A stretch of 64,000 nucleotides of DNA from Clostridia bacterium (GTDB lineage Bacteria; Bacillota; Clostridia; Christensenellales; Maliibacteriaceae): contig JAFRLQ010000100.1 in assembly GCA_017431145.1 (NCBI GenBank), forward strand, positions 62,001 to 126,000, written 5' to 3'. Of the stretch, positions 22,862-30,769 are shown piece by piece. The stretch's first letter is position 1. Every line of letters begins with the position of its first letter. The notes below the pieces were generated by a model that saw nothing but the letters and a program-made list of their open reading frames with translations, was not told where the DNA came from and searched no databases. The translations under genes and the position numbers were made by a program.

Positions 22862-23761
22862 CCTTTTCTGTCTGATAAGACGTTCTTTGATCAGTTCCGC
22901 GAAGGAATCCGGCGATACCACCTTTACCATCGGTCCGAACGAGAGGATCCTGATCACCATCTCCGTTTCATCATCCTTGTCATACCTGATCCGGAGCCGG
23001 TAATGATCTGTTTCGATCTTTTCCGCTTCTTTTTCAAAATGCGCGAAATGCAGAAGCGCCCGCTCCAGCGCATTTCTTCTGTCCCACAGTTCCAGTTCGA
23101 CTTCCCTGTGTCTGTCCTTAACGGTCTCTTCCCTTTCAGTCGTGACCGTTCCGTCATATTTCCTGCATGCCACGATCCTGCCCAGATTGATGACGTTCCC
23201 GAACCGGTTCCCTTTTCCGATCAGGCGGAACTTGTCGTCCTTTTCGGAGTATTCCAGATACTCAGGCACGATGGTCATCCTGACCGTTCTCTTTTTCCGG
23301 TTCAACAGCATGATCTCAAGCGGTTCCTTTGTTCTGACCGCTTCCAGGATCATTCTGAAGTGCCGGATGTATTCCGCGTCCTCATACGGATCGCCATCCA
23401 GATAACGGTCAAAGACGCAGACGTCTTCCGGCCAAAACAGCGGTTCCACTTCCGGATCATCCGGGATATCGTCTGTGAAAAGCTGGATCCTCGGATCCAG
23501 CATGACCGCTTTCAGCCACCTGCGCTGCAGGATCGTAAGCGGCATCGTCGGAACATGACGGATGGGCGTCGTGCCGTCTTTGCGCAGAAGCTGCCATTCC
23601 TCATCCATGAGCGCCTGCTCGATCCGCATGCTGCTTTCCCCGAAGGCTTCTCTTTCCGCGATCCTCCTCAGTTCACGAGCCGTGACGGGATGATCCGCCG
23701 CTTCTTTCAATACTCCGGCGACCGCGTTGTAATACGCGCTGTACAGTTCACTGAAGATCAC
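22850..23761 (-). CDS. WYL-domain transcriptional regulator (second of pair)
   Basis: A 303-residue protein with a predicted N-terminal helical/HTH part (~20-60), a WYL-type ligand-binding region (~150-200, with EPLEIMLLNRKKRTVRMTIV and KFRLIGKG) and a C-terminal WCX-like domain (~225-295). The start is GTG at 23761, overlapping the preceding TGA (GTGA), so it is translationally coupled to the first WYL gene. WYL proteins respond to nucleic acids or small ligands in several systems; here the pair replaces the sigma54-dependent RtcR that controls RNA-repair operons in Proteobacteria. That functional link is inferred from position. Confidence 0.82.
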   Translation of the reverse strand: MIFSELYSAYYNAVAGVLKEAADHPVTARELRRIAEREAFGESSMRIEQALMDEEWQLLRKDGTTPIRHVPTMPLTILQRRWLKAVMLDPRIQLFTDDIPDDPEVEPLFWPEDVCVFDRYLDGDPYEDAEYIRHFRMILEAVRTKEPLEIMLLNRKKRTVRMTIVPEYLEYSEKDDKFRLIGKGNRFGNVINLGRIVACRKYDGTVTTEREETVKDRHREVELELWDRRNALERALLHFAHFEKEAEKIETDHYRLRIRYDKDDETEMVIRILSFGPMVKVVSPDSFAELIKERLIRQKRCGL

Positions 23762-25002
23762 TGCGCATCACCGCCTTCCAAGCCGTAAAGCGCATACATT
23801 TCGCGGATATCATCGAGAAAACGTTTCTCCAGTTTCCCGTTTGAGCATTCAAACGCGGTGATCCGGCAGATGAACGTCCGGATCCACGGGATCAGCTCCG
23901 ACGCGTCGTAGACATCCGCGCTGAATCTGCTTCTGTCCGGTCCCAGTTTTACAACGGTCCCGCATCTTTTTTCACGCTCCAGACGCTGATGGATATGTTC
24001 CTCATCCGGTCCGTATGTGACGGTAAAGGAGATATGCTCCAGAAACTGTCCGGAACTGCCCTGCGTACTGACGCCCCACAGATGCTTCTGCATCTTTGAA
24101 AGCGCCTCTCTCAGTTCGTCGTATCTGCCGCTGACCTCTCCCGTTCTGACCGACACGATGTTGTCCGTCCTGTAGGAGGAGATCCGGTCAAATCGCGGAT
24201 TGTACGCCATGACATACTGCCGTCCGCTCTGGACGCTGATCATGATCCTGAGCGGGATCAGTTCGTTTTCCGACTCCCGTTCCCATCTCCTGTTGACCGT
24301 TCTGATCGAGACCGTGCGTTTTTCCTGCATCGCCTGAAACAACGTGTACAGGATCTCGCTGTCCATCGCGCCGGTGATGTAATGATGCTTGAACGCGAAG
24401 TACTCCTCATGTTCCCGCGTCTTGTCGTGCAGATACGAACCTACCACGCCGAGCGGTGATACTTCCGAGAAGAAGTCCAGAATGACGGGATCGCACAGTT
24501 CCCTGTCCTGTGCGCGGCTGTAAAGGATCGTTCTGCCCTGCTTTTCCGTCTCGAGGATCCCTTCCGACACGTACTCCTTCAGTTTTTTCCGTACCGTGGA
24601 CTCGTCGAACACTTTGGGTTCCTCGAACGAAGCAAGATACCCGTCGATCCCCTCCATGATCTGCGGGACCGAAAGCCGGATCTCCGGCGTATAGAGGATA
24701 TCCATGAGAATGAAGTGCAGCGTGATGTCCCCGTCCGTAAAACTCTTCGTTTTCCAGGCCTTATAGAAAGGATTATGATGGGAAACGCGGCTGTCGATCG
24801 AAAGAAACACCTGCTTCCCGTCGCCGGTCTGGCGGAACTGCATGTAATCCCCCAGCCAGCTCTCCAGTCTGCGCCGCTCGTCGTCGTAGGATCTGGCGCT
24901 CTTTTTCGTATATTCGGTTCTGCTCTTGAATCCGTAGACGTAGAATTCACGCATGTAGTCCCTGATCCTGCTGAAGCTCTTGATCAGTTCACTGTATGCC
25001 AC
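23758..25002 (-). CDS. WYL-domain transcriptional regulator (first of pair)
   Basis: About 414 residues. It begins with a helical, Arg-rich segment (FSRIRDYMREFYVYGFKSR), then a winged-helix-like DNA-binding region (~85-160, FDESTVRKKLKEYVSEGIL), a WYL domain (~205-300, with GRQYVMAYNPRFDRISSYR) and a C-terminal WCX domain ending near ALYGLEGG. The start is probably GTG at 25002, which has GGGGG at 8 bases; the GTG at 25011 sits on the ribosome site itself. It heads the set of WYL pair, RNA array, Ro60-like gene and rtcB. It likely senses RNA damage or a nucleotide, by analogy with WYL proteins in defence loci. Confidence 0.82.
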   Translation of the reverse strand: MAYSELIKSFSRIRDYMREFYVYGFKSRTEYTKKSARSYDDERRRLESWLGDYMQFRQTGDGKQVFLSIDSRVSHHNPFYKAWKTKSFTDGDITLHFILMDILYTPEIRLSVPQIMEGIDGYLASFEEPKVFDESTVRKKLKEYVSEGILETEKQGRTILYSRAQDRELCDPVILDFFSEVSPLGVVGSYLHDKTREHEEYFAFKHHYITGAMDSEILYTLFQAMQEKRTVSIRTVNRRWERESENELIPLRIMISVQSGRQYVMAYNPRFDRISSYRTDNIVSVRTGEVSGRYDELREALSKMQKHLWGVSTQGSSGQFLEHISFTVTYGPDEEHIHQRLEREKRCGTVVKLGPDRSRFSADVYDASELIPWIRTFICRITAFECSNGKLEKRFLDDIREMYALYGLEGGDAQ

Positions 25003-25050
25003 GTCTCTCACCCCCTTTTCTTTTACGTCTGTATTCTGACAGAAAACTTG

Positions 25051-25082
25051 TCCGAAAAAACGCCCTTGAACGGCGTTTTTCG
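25051..25082. terminator. Bidirectional terminator upstream of the WYL pair
   Basis: AACGCC / GGCGTT stem with a 7-base loop, flanked by A6 on one side and T5 on the other. It ends the zinc-ribbon gene transcript before the WYL promoter region. Confidence 0.8.
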
Positions 25083-25118
25083 GATTATTGTATGTATTTT
25101 GTCCTTATAAAAGGCAAT

Positions 25119-25613
25119 TCAGTCCCACAGGATCCCGTTCTGCGCCTCGTTCACCGTACCGCATTTTGGACACGGCAGCTCACGCACCGGATCGGCACCC
25201 GCGTTCCGCATCGTTCTTCCGCATTTTCCGCAGCTGCACCTGTACGGTTTCAGCACGTGGAAGTCCTCTTCCAGATCCGATCTCATCATATACGGGACAT
25301 ATCCCCATTCTCCGACCGTTTTGATCCCGAACTGTTTCTGCGCGAACGCTTCGGGATCATTCGGCGCCCAGATCGTGATGTCCTTTCCCGTCTTCCAGTT
25401 TCCACAGTGATCGCAGACGAAAAGCGTCTCCTCTCCGTCCACAGCCGCGTATTTCGTGCCTGTAAACGCTTCCTTCCATTCTTGTCCGTATTTTCCCGCC
25501 GCGATCTCTTTCGTCAATTCCCTATACTCAACAGGATAAAGAGACCCGATCCCAGTCCAGGCGGAATATGCTTTCCCGCATTTTCTGCACTTGAACGCAA
25601 CAGATTCTCCCAT
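25119..25613 (-). CDS. Zinc-ribbon-rich protein, unrecognised
   Basis: 164 residues with four CxxC knuckles: FKCRKCGKAY (~7-16), VCDHCGNW (~67-74), CSCGKCGRTM (~124-133) and PCPKCGTV (~147-154). They are arranged as two pairs, so probably two zinc sites. No membrane segment. The start is 25613, directly after GGGGAGGAGAAAAC; the upstream ATG at 25652 has no ribosome site. It stands 142 bases after the 25756-26052 gene. A role in RNA or protein binding is only a guess. Confidence 0.7.
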   Translation of the reverse strand: MGESVAFKCRKCGKAYSAWTGIGSLYPVEYRELTKEIAAGKYGQEWKEAFTGTKYAAVDGEETLFVCDHCGNWKTGKDITIWAPNDPEAFAQKQFGIKTVGEWGYVPYMMRSDLEEDFHVLKPYRCSCGKCGRTMRNAGADPVRELPCPKCGTVNEAQNGILWD

Positions 25614-25755
25614 GTTTTCTCCTCCCCGTCCGTTGTGAAGTCCGGGAATCATTCTTCCTTTTCCCCGGGCTGTGTCTTCATAATGCCCGAAAACACACGC
25701 CTTACGGTCGCACGGCAGGCGACAAATGCGGATGGCATCGTTTCGTACCGAATGA

Positions 25756-26052
25756 TTATTTCAGTGCCTGCAGTTTCCCCGCAAGCGCGTCATGGCCTTC
25801 TTTTTCCTCTTTGAACCCTTTTGTCATATTCAGCGCAGCGATCACCATATTCAGTTCTTCAGCGGTGACGATCCCCTTCTGGCTGACCGTACGGACCGTT
25901 TCGTTCGTAACCTCCTTCGTCACGCCTTCCGGCATCCTGTTCGCCGCTGTCTGCATCTCTTCCAGAAGCAGTGTCTTTTCCTGCTGCGTCAGCACGGCGT
26001 TCAGATCGAACGGCCCCGCAGCAGCCTTTTTCTTTTTTCCGAAAAGTCCCAT
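25756..26052 (-). CDS. Small hypothetical protein
   Basis: 98 residues: a basic start (MGLFGKKKKAAAG), then two amphipathic helices (LTQQEKTLLLEEMQTAANRM and EELNMVIAALNMTKGFKEEK). No family recognised. It starts at 26052 behind AAAAAGGAGGAAGAAAA and lies 47 bases after the patatin gene, probably in the same transcript. Confidence 0.65.
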   Translation of the reverse strand: MGLFGKKKKAAAGPFDLNAVLTQQEKTLLLEEMQTAANRMPEGVTKEVTNETVRTVSQKGIVTAEELNMVIAALNMTKGFKEEKEGHDALAGKLQALK

Positions 26053-26099
26053 TTTTCTTCCTCCTTTTTTGTTTTGTATTCTGTCGTTCCGCAGAAACA

Positions 26100-26981
26100 T
26101 TACCTGTCTGTTTCACTGAGAAACACGTTCAGTTCCGCAAGGCGTCTTGTCATCTCGCGGCGTCCCGCCTGATACATCTCCTCCAGCTTTTCGGGATCCC
26201 TTTCCACGTGCCCCTCGCTCAAATCCTTCGGAGGACGGATCACGAACGCCGTTCCTTCCGTCTCCTTTTCATCGATCCTTTCCGCCAGTTCGTTATAGCG
26301 GTCCGCACGTTTTACCAGTATCTTCCTGATCTTCGGATACCGCAGAAGAAGCAGACTGTACATCTTCATCCCTGCGCCCTTTTTCTTCCTGTAACCCTTC
26401 GGTCTCGTCAGGACGATCACGTTCCTGTCATACCCGAGAGACTCCATGTATTCGAACGGCACGGTATCCACGAGTCCTCCGTCCAGATACCGCCTGTCGC
26501 CGATCCGGACCGGTCTTGAGACGCCCGGCATGGAAGCAGACGCCTGCATCCACAGAATGTCTTCCTCTTCGCCGTCCGTGCATTTGTGATAGACCGCCTC
26601 GCCCGTCTCCACACAGGTCGTTCCGATATAAAAGTCCGTCGGGTCTGTCCGGAACGTCTCCCTGTCGAACGGATCCAGCTTGTCCGGAAGCTCATGGTAA
26701 CAGAACTCGACGCCGTAAAGATCTCCCGTTTTCAGAAGCGAGCGCAGGCTGCAGTAGCGCGGGTCCCTGCAGTATTCCTTGTTGTACCGGATCGGTCTGC
26801 CGATCTGCCGTGATTTGAGATTGCACCCGAACACGGCTCCGGCCGACACCCCGCACGCCGCCTCAAAGGAGATCCCGTTCTCCATCAGAACGTCGATCAC
26901 GCCGCATGTGAACATGCCGCGCATCGCGCCGCCTTCCATGACGAGCGCTGTTCTGCTTTTTCTTTCAGCTGTTTCCGTCAT
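26100..26981 (-). CDS. Patatin-like phospholipase
   Basis: A 293-residue lipid acyl hydrolase of the patatin family. It has the oxyanion loop EGGAMRGMF (~16-24), nucleophile elbow GVSAGA (Ser, ~44-49) and the catalytic Asp in LDGGLVDTVP (~168-177). It resembles RssA/YjjU-type bacterial patatins. No signal peptide; it acts in the cytoplasm or at the membrane face. Its ATG overlaps the stop of the upstream FUSC-HAD fusion gene by 4 bases, so the two are coupled. Confidence 0.9.
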   Translation of the reverse strand: MTETAERKSRTALVMEGGAMRGMFTCGVIDVLMENGISFEAACGVSAGAVFGCNLKSRQIGRPIRYNKEYCRDPRYCSLRSLLKTGDLYGVEFCYHELPDKLDPFDRETFRTDPTDFYIGTTCVETGEAVYHKCTDGEEEDILWMQASASMPGVSRPVRIGDRRYLDGGLVDTVPFEYMESLGYDRNVIVLTRPKGYRKKKGAGMKMYSLLLLRYPKIRKILVKRADRYNELAERIDEKETEGTAFVIRPPKDLSEGHVERDPEKLEEMYQAGRREMTRRLAELNVFLSETDR

Positions 26982-28321
26982 CTGTCCGCCTCTGTGTTCT
27001 TTTTCTTCCTCTTCAGTCTGAATGAGACCGGCATGTATCTTTGCTCCACCATCTGCAGAAGATGGACTGCGTCGTGCTCCGTGCGGTATCCGTTCTTCAG
27101 GTGGATGCGGACCGGTTCAAGATCAGGTTCCGTCTCACGCCATTTCTTAAGCAGAACTTCCTCGGTATGTCCGATGGTCGCGTCCCTGTCATACAGATAC
27201 AGCGCGTCGATTCCTTCCACACCGCCCTGCTTTCTCGTCACGCTGCGCAGATTCCCTCTGTGCACCGTGCTGTACAGCTGCTGTTCCGTGCGGGCGGTGT
27301 CCTCCTCCCGCACGAGGATCTTCACGCAGACCACCTGCGCGGGATCGAACGCTGCGTCATCCAGATAATTGCGGTACGGCGAGTGCCGCATAAGATCACG
27401 CAGTTCCCGCTCCTCCTCGCGCATCTGCCCGATATGGTAGATATTCGTCCTGCTTCCGTGGACCGTGTACAGATAGGCGCTGAGTCCCGTCTGTTCCAGA
27501 CGTTCCAGGATCGTGGTCAGATCGTCCGTGCTCATGGGACTGGTCATCACATATTCGTTGCGCGCCGCGTCCCAGACCGCCGCACCGTCCATGACGATCA
27601 GAGGTCTGTTGAGTTTCGCCGCGCTCATCTGCAGCGTCATAAAGGCAGGCGCGTGTTCCGATACCAGACAGATCTGCGCGCCGTCGGTATGCAGACGGTT
27701 GAGAAGATACAGCGCCGTGCCCGAGACCGGCGTAAACCTGTCGGGAACAAGGTCTTTGATGTCCAGGAAAAACACCTGTCCCTCGTTTTTCCTTCTGGGC
27801 AGGCGGAACAGATTCACCAGCGCGGCCACAGCCGTTCCGATAAACACGCCCAATACGCGCCACAGCGTGCTTTTGATGGGATCCGTGACGTCCGGGAACG
27901 TGATCACGATGCAGATATAGATGATCGCGGCAAGCGCAGAAAGCTCCGGATGCTTCACGAGCACGGCCGCGTACAGCGTGACCAGAACGCCGACCGCCAT
28001 CGCCGCGTAGACGATCAGCATATGCTCGGAAAGATGCGGGATCCTGTAGAAGAGGAACAGCGAAACAAGACCCGTCACGGATCCCAGAAGCGTTCCCATC
28101 ATGCGGTTCAGCGCGGAGACACGCGTGCCCCGCACGAAGGGCTGCATGCAGATGATCGCCGTGATCAGCGCCTCCGCCGGCATATCCGCGCCGCTTCTTC
28201 CCAGAAGATAATAGACGAGCAGACAGAGGAACACCGCCACCGTCGTCTTCAGGATGCGCTGCCCGATATGCGGAATGTAGACCGTCCGCTCTCTTCTTTT
28301 TTCTTTTCTTTTTTCTTTCAT
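26978..28321 (-). CDS. FUSC/ArAE-like membrane protein fused to an inactive-looking HAD domain
   Basis: A 447-residue fusion. Residues ~20-175 hold six hydrophobic helices with the aromatic-acid-exporter/FUSC pattern (QRILKTTVAVFLCLL, MMGTLLGSVTGLV, RVLGVFIGTAVAALVNLF). Residues ~185-430 form a soluble domain resembling a Cof-type HAD phosphatase: FFLDIKDLVP in place of FxDxDGTL, LLNRLHTDGAQICLVSEH, and LIVMDGAAVWD. The second catalytic Asp of motif I is replaced (DIK rather than DxD), suggesting a binding or regulatory domain. It is coupled to the patatin gene. Arg/Lys-rich N-terminus. Transport substrate unknown. Confidence 0.78.
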   Translation of the reverse strand: MKEKRKEKRRERTVYIPHIGQRILKTTVAVFLCLLVYYLLGRSGADMPAEALITAIICMQPFVRGTRVSALNRMMGTLLGSVTGLVSLFLFYRIPHLSEHMLIVYAAMAVGVLVTLYAAVLVKHPELSALAAIIYICIVITFPDVTDPIKSTLWRVLGVFIGTAVAALVNLFRLPRRKNEGQVFFLDIKDLVPDRFTPVSGTALYLLNRLHTDGAQICLVSEHAPAFMTLQMSAAKLNRPLIVMDGAAVWDAARNEYVMTSPMSTDDLTTILERLEQTGLSAYLYTVHGSRTNIYHIGQMREEERELRDLMRHSPYRNYLDDAAFDPAQVVCVKILVREEDTARTEQQLYSTVHRGNLRSVTRKQGGVEGIDALYLYDRDATIGHTEEVLLKKWRETEPDLEPVRIHLKNGYRTEHDAVHLLQMVEQRYMPVSFRLKRKKKNTEADR

Positions 28322-28337
28322 TCAGTCTCTCAGTTCT

Positions 28338-28892
28338 TTATTCGTCGTGTCCCACCAGGTGTACGATGACCGGCTCGATCCCGAGTGCCGGCAGGATCTT
28401 TTCCGTCAGATCCCGGGTCGCGAATCGTATGGAGCTTGTGTTCTCGCAGGGATGGCAGCCGAACATCTCTTCTTTCAGGACGTCCTCATCGATCACCAGC
28501 CGGACTTTATGTTCCGGGTCGTTTTCCAGCGCGAGCACGGAAACGCTTCCCGGATGGACGTCCAGCATCGCCGCCATTGCTTCCCCGTCCCCGAACGACA
28601 GACGGCTGATACCCATCTGCCCCGACAGCTCCTTCGTCTTGAAGGGCTTGTCTCCGGGCATGATCACGAAATAGTATTTCGTCTTCTGCCTGTTGCAGAG
28701 AAAAAGGTTCTTGCAGATATGCACGTTCAAAACGGCGTCCACATCCGCGCAGACCTCCATGGTCGTCGCCGGCCGGTCCGGATGATCCGTCCGGTCAAAA
28801 TCGATCCCGAGCCTGTCCAGGAGCGCGTAGGCGCGCTGTTCCCGCGGTGAGCGTCCGCTCATGTCCTGCGGCGATCCTTTCAAAAGTTCCAT
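28338..28892 (-). CDS. YbaK/ProX-type aminoacyl-tRNA deacylase
   Basis: A 184-residue free-standing trans-editing domain of the YbaK/INS/ProX family, which hydrolyses mischarged aminoacyl-tRNA (Ala- or Cys-tRNAPro in relatives). Conserved blocks: CADVDAVLNVHICKNLFLCN (~47-66) with the family Lys, YYFVIMPGDKPFKTKELSGQ (~72-91), HPGSVSVLAL (~111-120) and GCHPCENTSSIRF (~144-156). The start is 28892 with AAGGA at 7 bases; a longer frame to 29150 is not supported by a ribosome site. Confidence 0.85.
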   Translation of the reverse strand: MELLKGSPQDMSGRSPREQRAYALLDRLGIDFDRTDHPDRPATTMEVCADVDAVLNVHICKNLFLCNRQKTKYYFVIMPGDKPFKTKELSGQMGISRLSFGDGEAMAAMLDVHPGSVSVLALENDPEHKVRLVIDEDVLKEEMFGCHPCENTSSIRFATRDLTEKILPALGIEPVIVHLVGHDE

Positions 28893-29433
28893 GCTGATTC
28901 CTTCCGTTTTTCCTTTTTCACGGAGACTGCGGAACACAGGGTCCGCCCTCCGCTGTCCATTATACCATTTCCCGCAAGTCCCCATGATTCCCGGCCGGAT
29001 CACCAAAAAAACCATGCTGTGCAAAAAAGCGTCGAAACCCGACCATATCCGCCGAGAAGGAAATCTTTCCTGTCCTCTGCGAAAAGCGCTTTCAGCGCGG
29101 GTATATAAGACAGGCGCGCCGTTTCCGCCGCTTTCACCTGCCCTTTTCAAAAAATTAGCGGAATCTTAGCGTGGAAGGGGTGACACTTTTGCGTTTTCCG
29201 TGCCCTTATATAGGGGATCAAAAAAAACGGCCTTTTTTGCGGGAAATCCTGGAAAAAGGACGTTCTTTTCTGCATTTCCTTTCCCCCGAACACCGTCCAG
29301 TGACCCATATGGACGGTGTTATTTTGTATCATTCCGATCCCGGGAGGTGATCATCCATGCGTCCCCCATAGTCGCTATGCACCGTTTCTTTTCCCTTTAC
29401 GACAGACAATCCATTCATGAAAGGAGTTTCTCA
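28893..29433. other. Gene-free divergent region with a strong hairpin
   Basis: 541 bases between the divergent YbaK-like and 29434 genes. An extended -10 box TGGTATAAT is at 28967-28959 on the minus strand, for the YbaK gene. AACACCGTCC / GGACGGTGTT is a perfect 10-bp stem at 29289-29320 followed by ATTTTGT. GGGAGGTGATC then precedes an ATG opening a 4-codon frame (MRPP) at 29357-29371. Nothing else was identified in the remaining bases, including 28970-29280. Confidence 0.6.
29289..29327 (+). terminator. Hairpin upstream of the 29434 gene
   Basis: 10-bp perfect stem with a 12-base loop followed by ATTTTGT. There is no coding gene directly upstream on this strand, so it may be an attenuator or end a short transcript. 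Confidence 0.5.
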
Positions 29434-29895
29434 ATGAACGAACAACTTACGCAGAACACAGACAGCCGGGGCTTCCTCGGCACACAGCAAAAACAGATCA
29501 AATCCGACAAGTACTTCATGCTCCGCTTCTTGTCCGGTTTGTATCTGCACAAAAAGAACTGGATCCGGGGCGTCACGATGGACGACGCCGACGATCCCCG
29601 CAACAGAGACTGCACCGTCACCTTTGCCCTGATGCCGCACTACCGGACGGACAACAATTCCATGCTCAGCCATATCCGCCTCCTTTTCGAGCACGCGGAC
29701 AGGTTCGAGTACCACATCAAGGGCGGGATCCTCTACGTCTCCCTCACGGTATACGACGTATGGAACGACGGAAAACCGTATCGGCGCTTCACCGAGTACC
29801 TGTCCGAGGAGGAGCTCGAAGAGATCGACCGGGAAGTCGACGAGATGATGGACGCACTCACTCCCGAGGAGATCGACGAGATCCTGAACCTGTGA
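29434..29895 (+). CDS. Hypothetical acidic protein
   Basis: 153 residues with a very acidic C-terminal helix (EYLSEEELEEIDREVDEMMD then ALTPEEIDEIL) after a mixed alpha/beta body (FLSGLYLHKKNWIRGVTM, FALMPHYRTDNNSMLSHI). No family recognised, no signal peptide. The start at 29434 has AAAGGAG at 8 bases. It heads a three-gene plus-strand set (gaps 76 and 15 bases) ending at a terminator. All three products are unrecognised, and they probably work together. Confidence 0.7.
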   Translation: MNEQLTQNTDSRGFLGTQQKQIKSDKYFMLRFLSGLYLHKKNWIRGVTMDDADDPRNRDCTVTFALMPHYRTDNNSMLSHIRLLFEHADRFEYHIKGGILYVSLTVYDVWNDGKPYRRFTEYLSEEELEEIDREVDEMMDALTPEEIDEILNL

Positions 29896-29971
29896 CCGCT
29901 CAAAGCACACAGTCTGCGGACCGCGTTCCCGGCGGTCCGCATCATTCTTACCGACAAGGAGGTTTCTATTT

Positions 29972-30382
29972 ATGGATTATGAAAAAACGATCAGAATGCT
30001 GGACGAGATGATCGAGGAATGCGGCCGGAACATCGAACCGTTCTTCGGCACGCGCGTCGACCCGGACAAGGAATCACAGCTGGGCATGCTGCTGGAAACC
30101 ATCAGCACCCTGACGCAGACGGGTTTCATCACTTCCGTCAAAGTGGAGGCGGAAAACACCTGCCCCGACGCGACGGTCACCGTTGAACTGCCTCTGCTCG
30201 CCATATACGGCACCGGCACGGAAACAGGTTGTCTCTTCACGGACCTTTTTCTTTACGCGGACGCCTTTATGTTCGCGTTCAATCCTGAGAACATGGCGGT
30301 CGAAGTGTCCTACGTCGTCACCGCTTACTGGATCCAGGGCGGCGCGCCGCAGGACGTGACCGTCTCGGACATCTGCTGCTGA
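29972..30382 (+). CDS. Hypothetical protein
   Basis: 136 residues: an N-terminal helix (TIRMLDEMIEECGRNI), then alternating hydrophobic strands (VTVELPLLAIYG, LFTDLFLYADAFMFAF, AVEVSYVVTAYW) and a C-terminal DICC. No family recognised. AAGGAGGTTTCTATTT precedes the ATG. Second gene of the 29.4-30.6 kb set. Confidence 0.7.
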   Translation: MDYEKTIRMLDEMIEECGRNIEPFFGTRVDPDKESQLGMLLETISTLTQTGFITSVKVEAENTCPDATVTVELPLLAIYGTGTETGCLFTDLFLYADAFMFAFNPENMAVEVSYVVTAYWIQGGAPQDVTVSDICC

Positions 30383-30397
30383 AAGGAGGTGGATCGG

Positions 30398-30580
30398 ATG
30401 AAAACGATGCAGGAGCGCAGACTCTCCCGGATGCTGAAACGCGCCGGGATCCCGAAGGAGAAACGTACCGGAATGCTGGCGCAGATGACTGTGCCCGAAA
30501 GAAAAGGCGGACTCGTTCCGCCGCGTCCCGAAGAGATCTTCTCCGGCTTTCCTCTTTCCGGACACGAAAAAAAATCCTGA
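30398..30580 (+). CDS. Small basic hypothetical protein
   Basis: 60 residues, strongly basic (MQERRLSRMLKRAGIPKEKR, then VPERKGGLVPPRPEEIFSG). Probably a real small gene because GAAAGGAGGT sits 8-9 bases before the ATG at 30398, the gap to the previous stop is only 15 bases, and a terminator follows at once. Function unknown. Confidence 0.6.
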   Translation: MKTMQERRLSRMLKRAGIPKEKRTGMLAQMTVPERKGGLVPPRPEEIFSGFPLSGHEKKS

Positions 30581-30585
30581 CGTAC

Positions 30586-30627
30586 CGGAGCAGGCCCGCC
30601 GTGAAAGGCGGTCCCTCCTGTCTTTTT
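30586..30627 (+). terminator. Terminator after the three-gene hypothetical set
   Basis: CCGCC-GTGAAA-GGCGG with additional outer pairs (GGAG, AGG) followed by CTGTCTTTTT. Confidence 0.75.
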
Positions 30628-30689
30628 CAGCCGTTTCCGGAACAGGCGTATCATCAGATCTTTTCCCTCCCTGTCCGCCGGTTTGCGCT

Positions 30690-30716
30690 GTAACGGGACG
30701 CATATCTGATATAATG
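30690..30716 (+). promoter_or_regulatory. Extended -10 promoter of the dipeptidase gene
   Basis: TGATATAAT (TATAAT at 30710-30715 with TG one base upstream). The -35 region is poor. It lies 55 bases before the ATG. Confidence 0.55.
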
Positions 30717-30769
30717 ATCACAGAAAAACACGGGCTGCCGGACGGGCAGACCGAAACGGGAGGTCTCAC

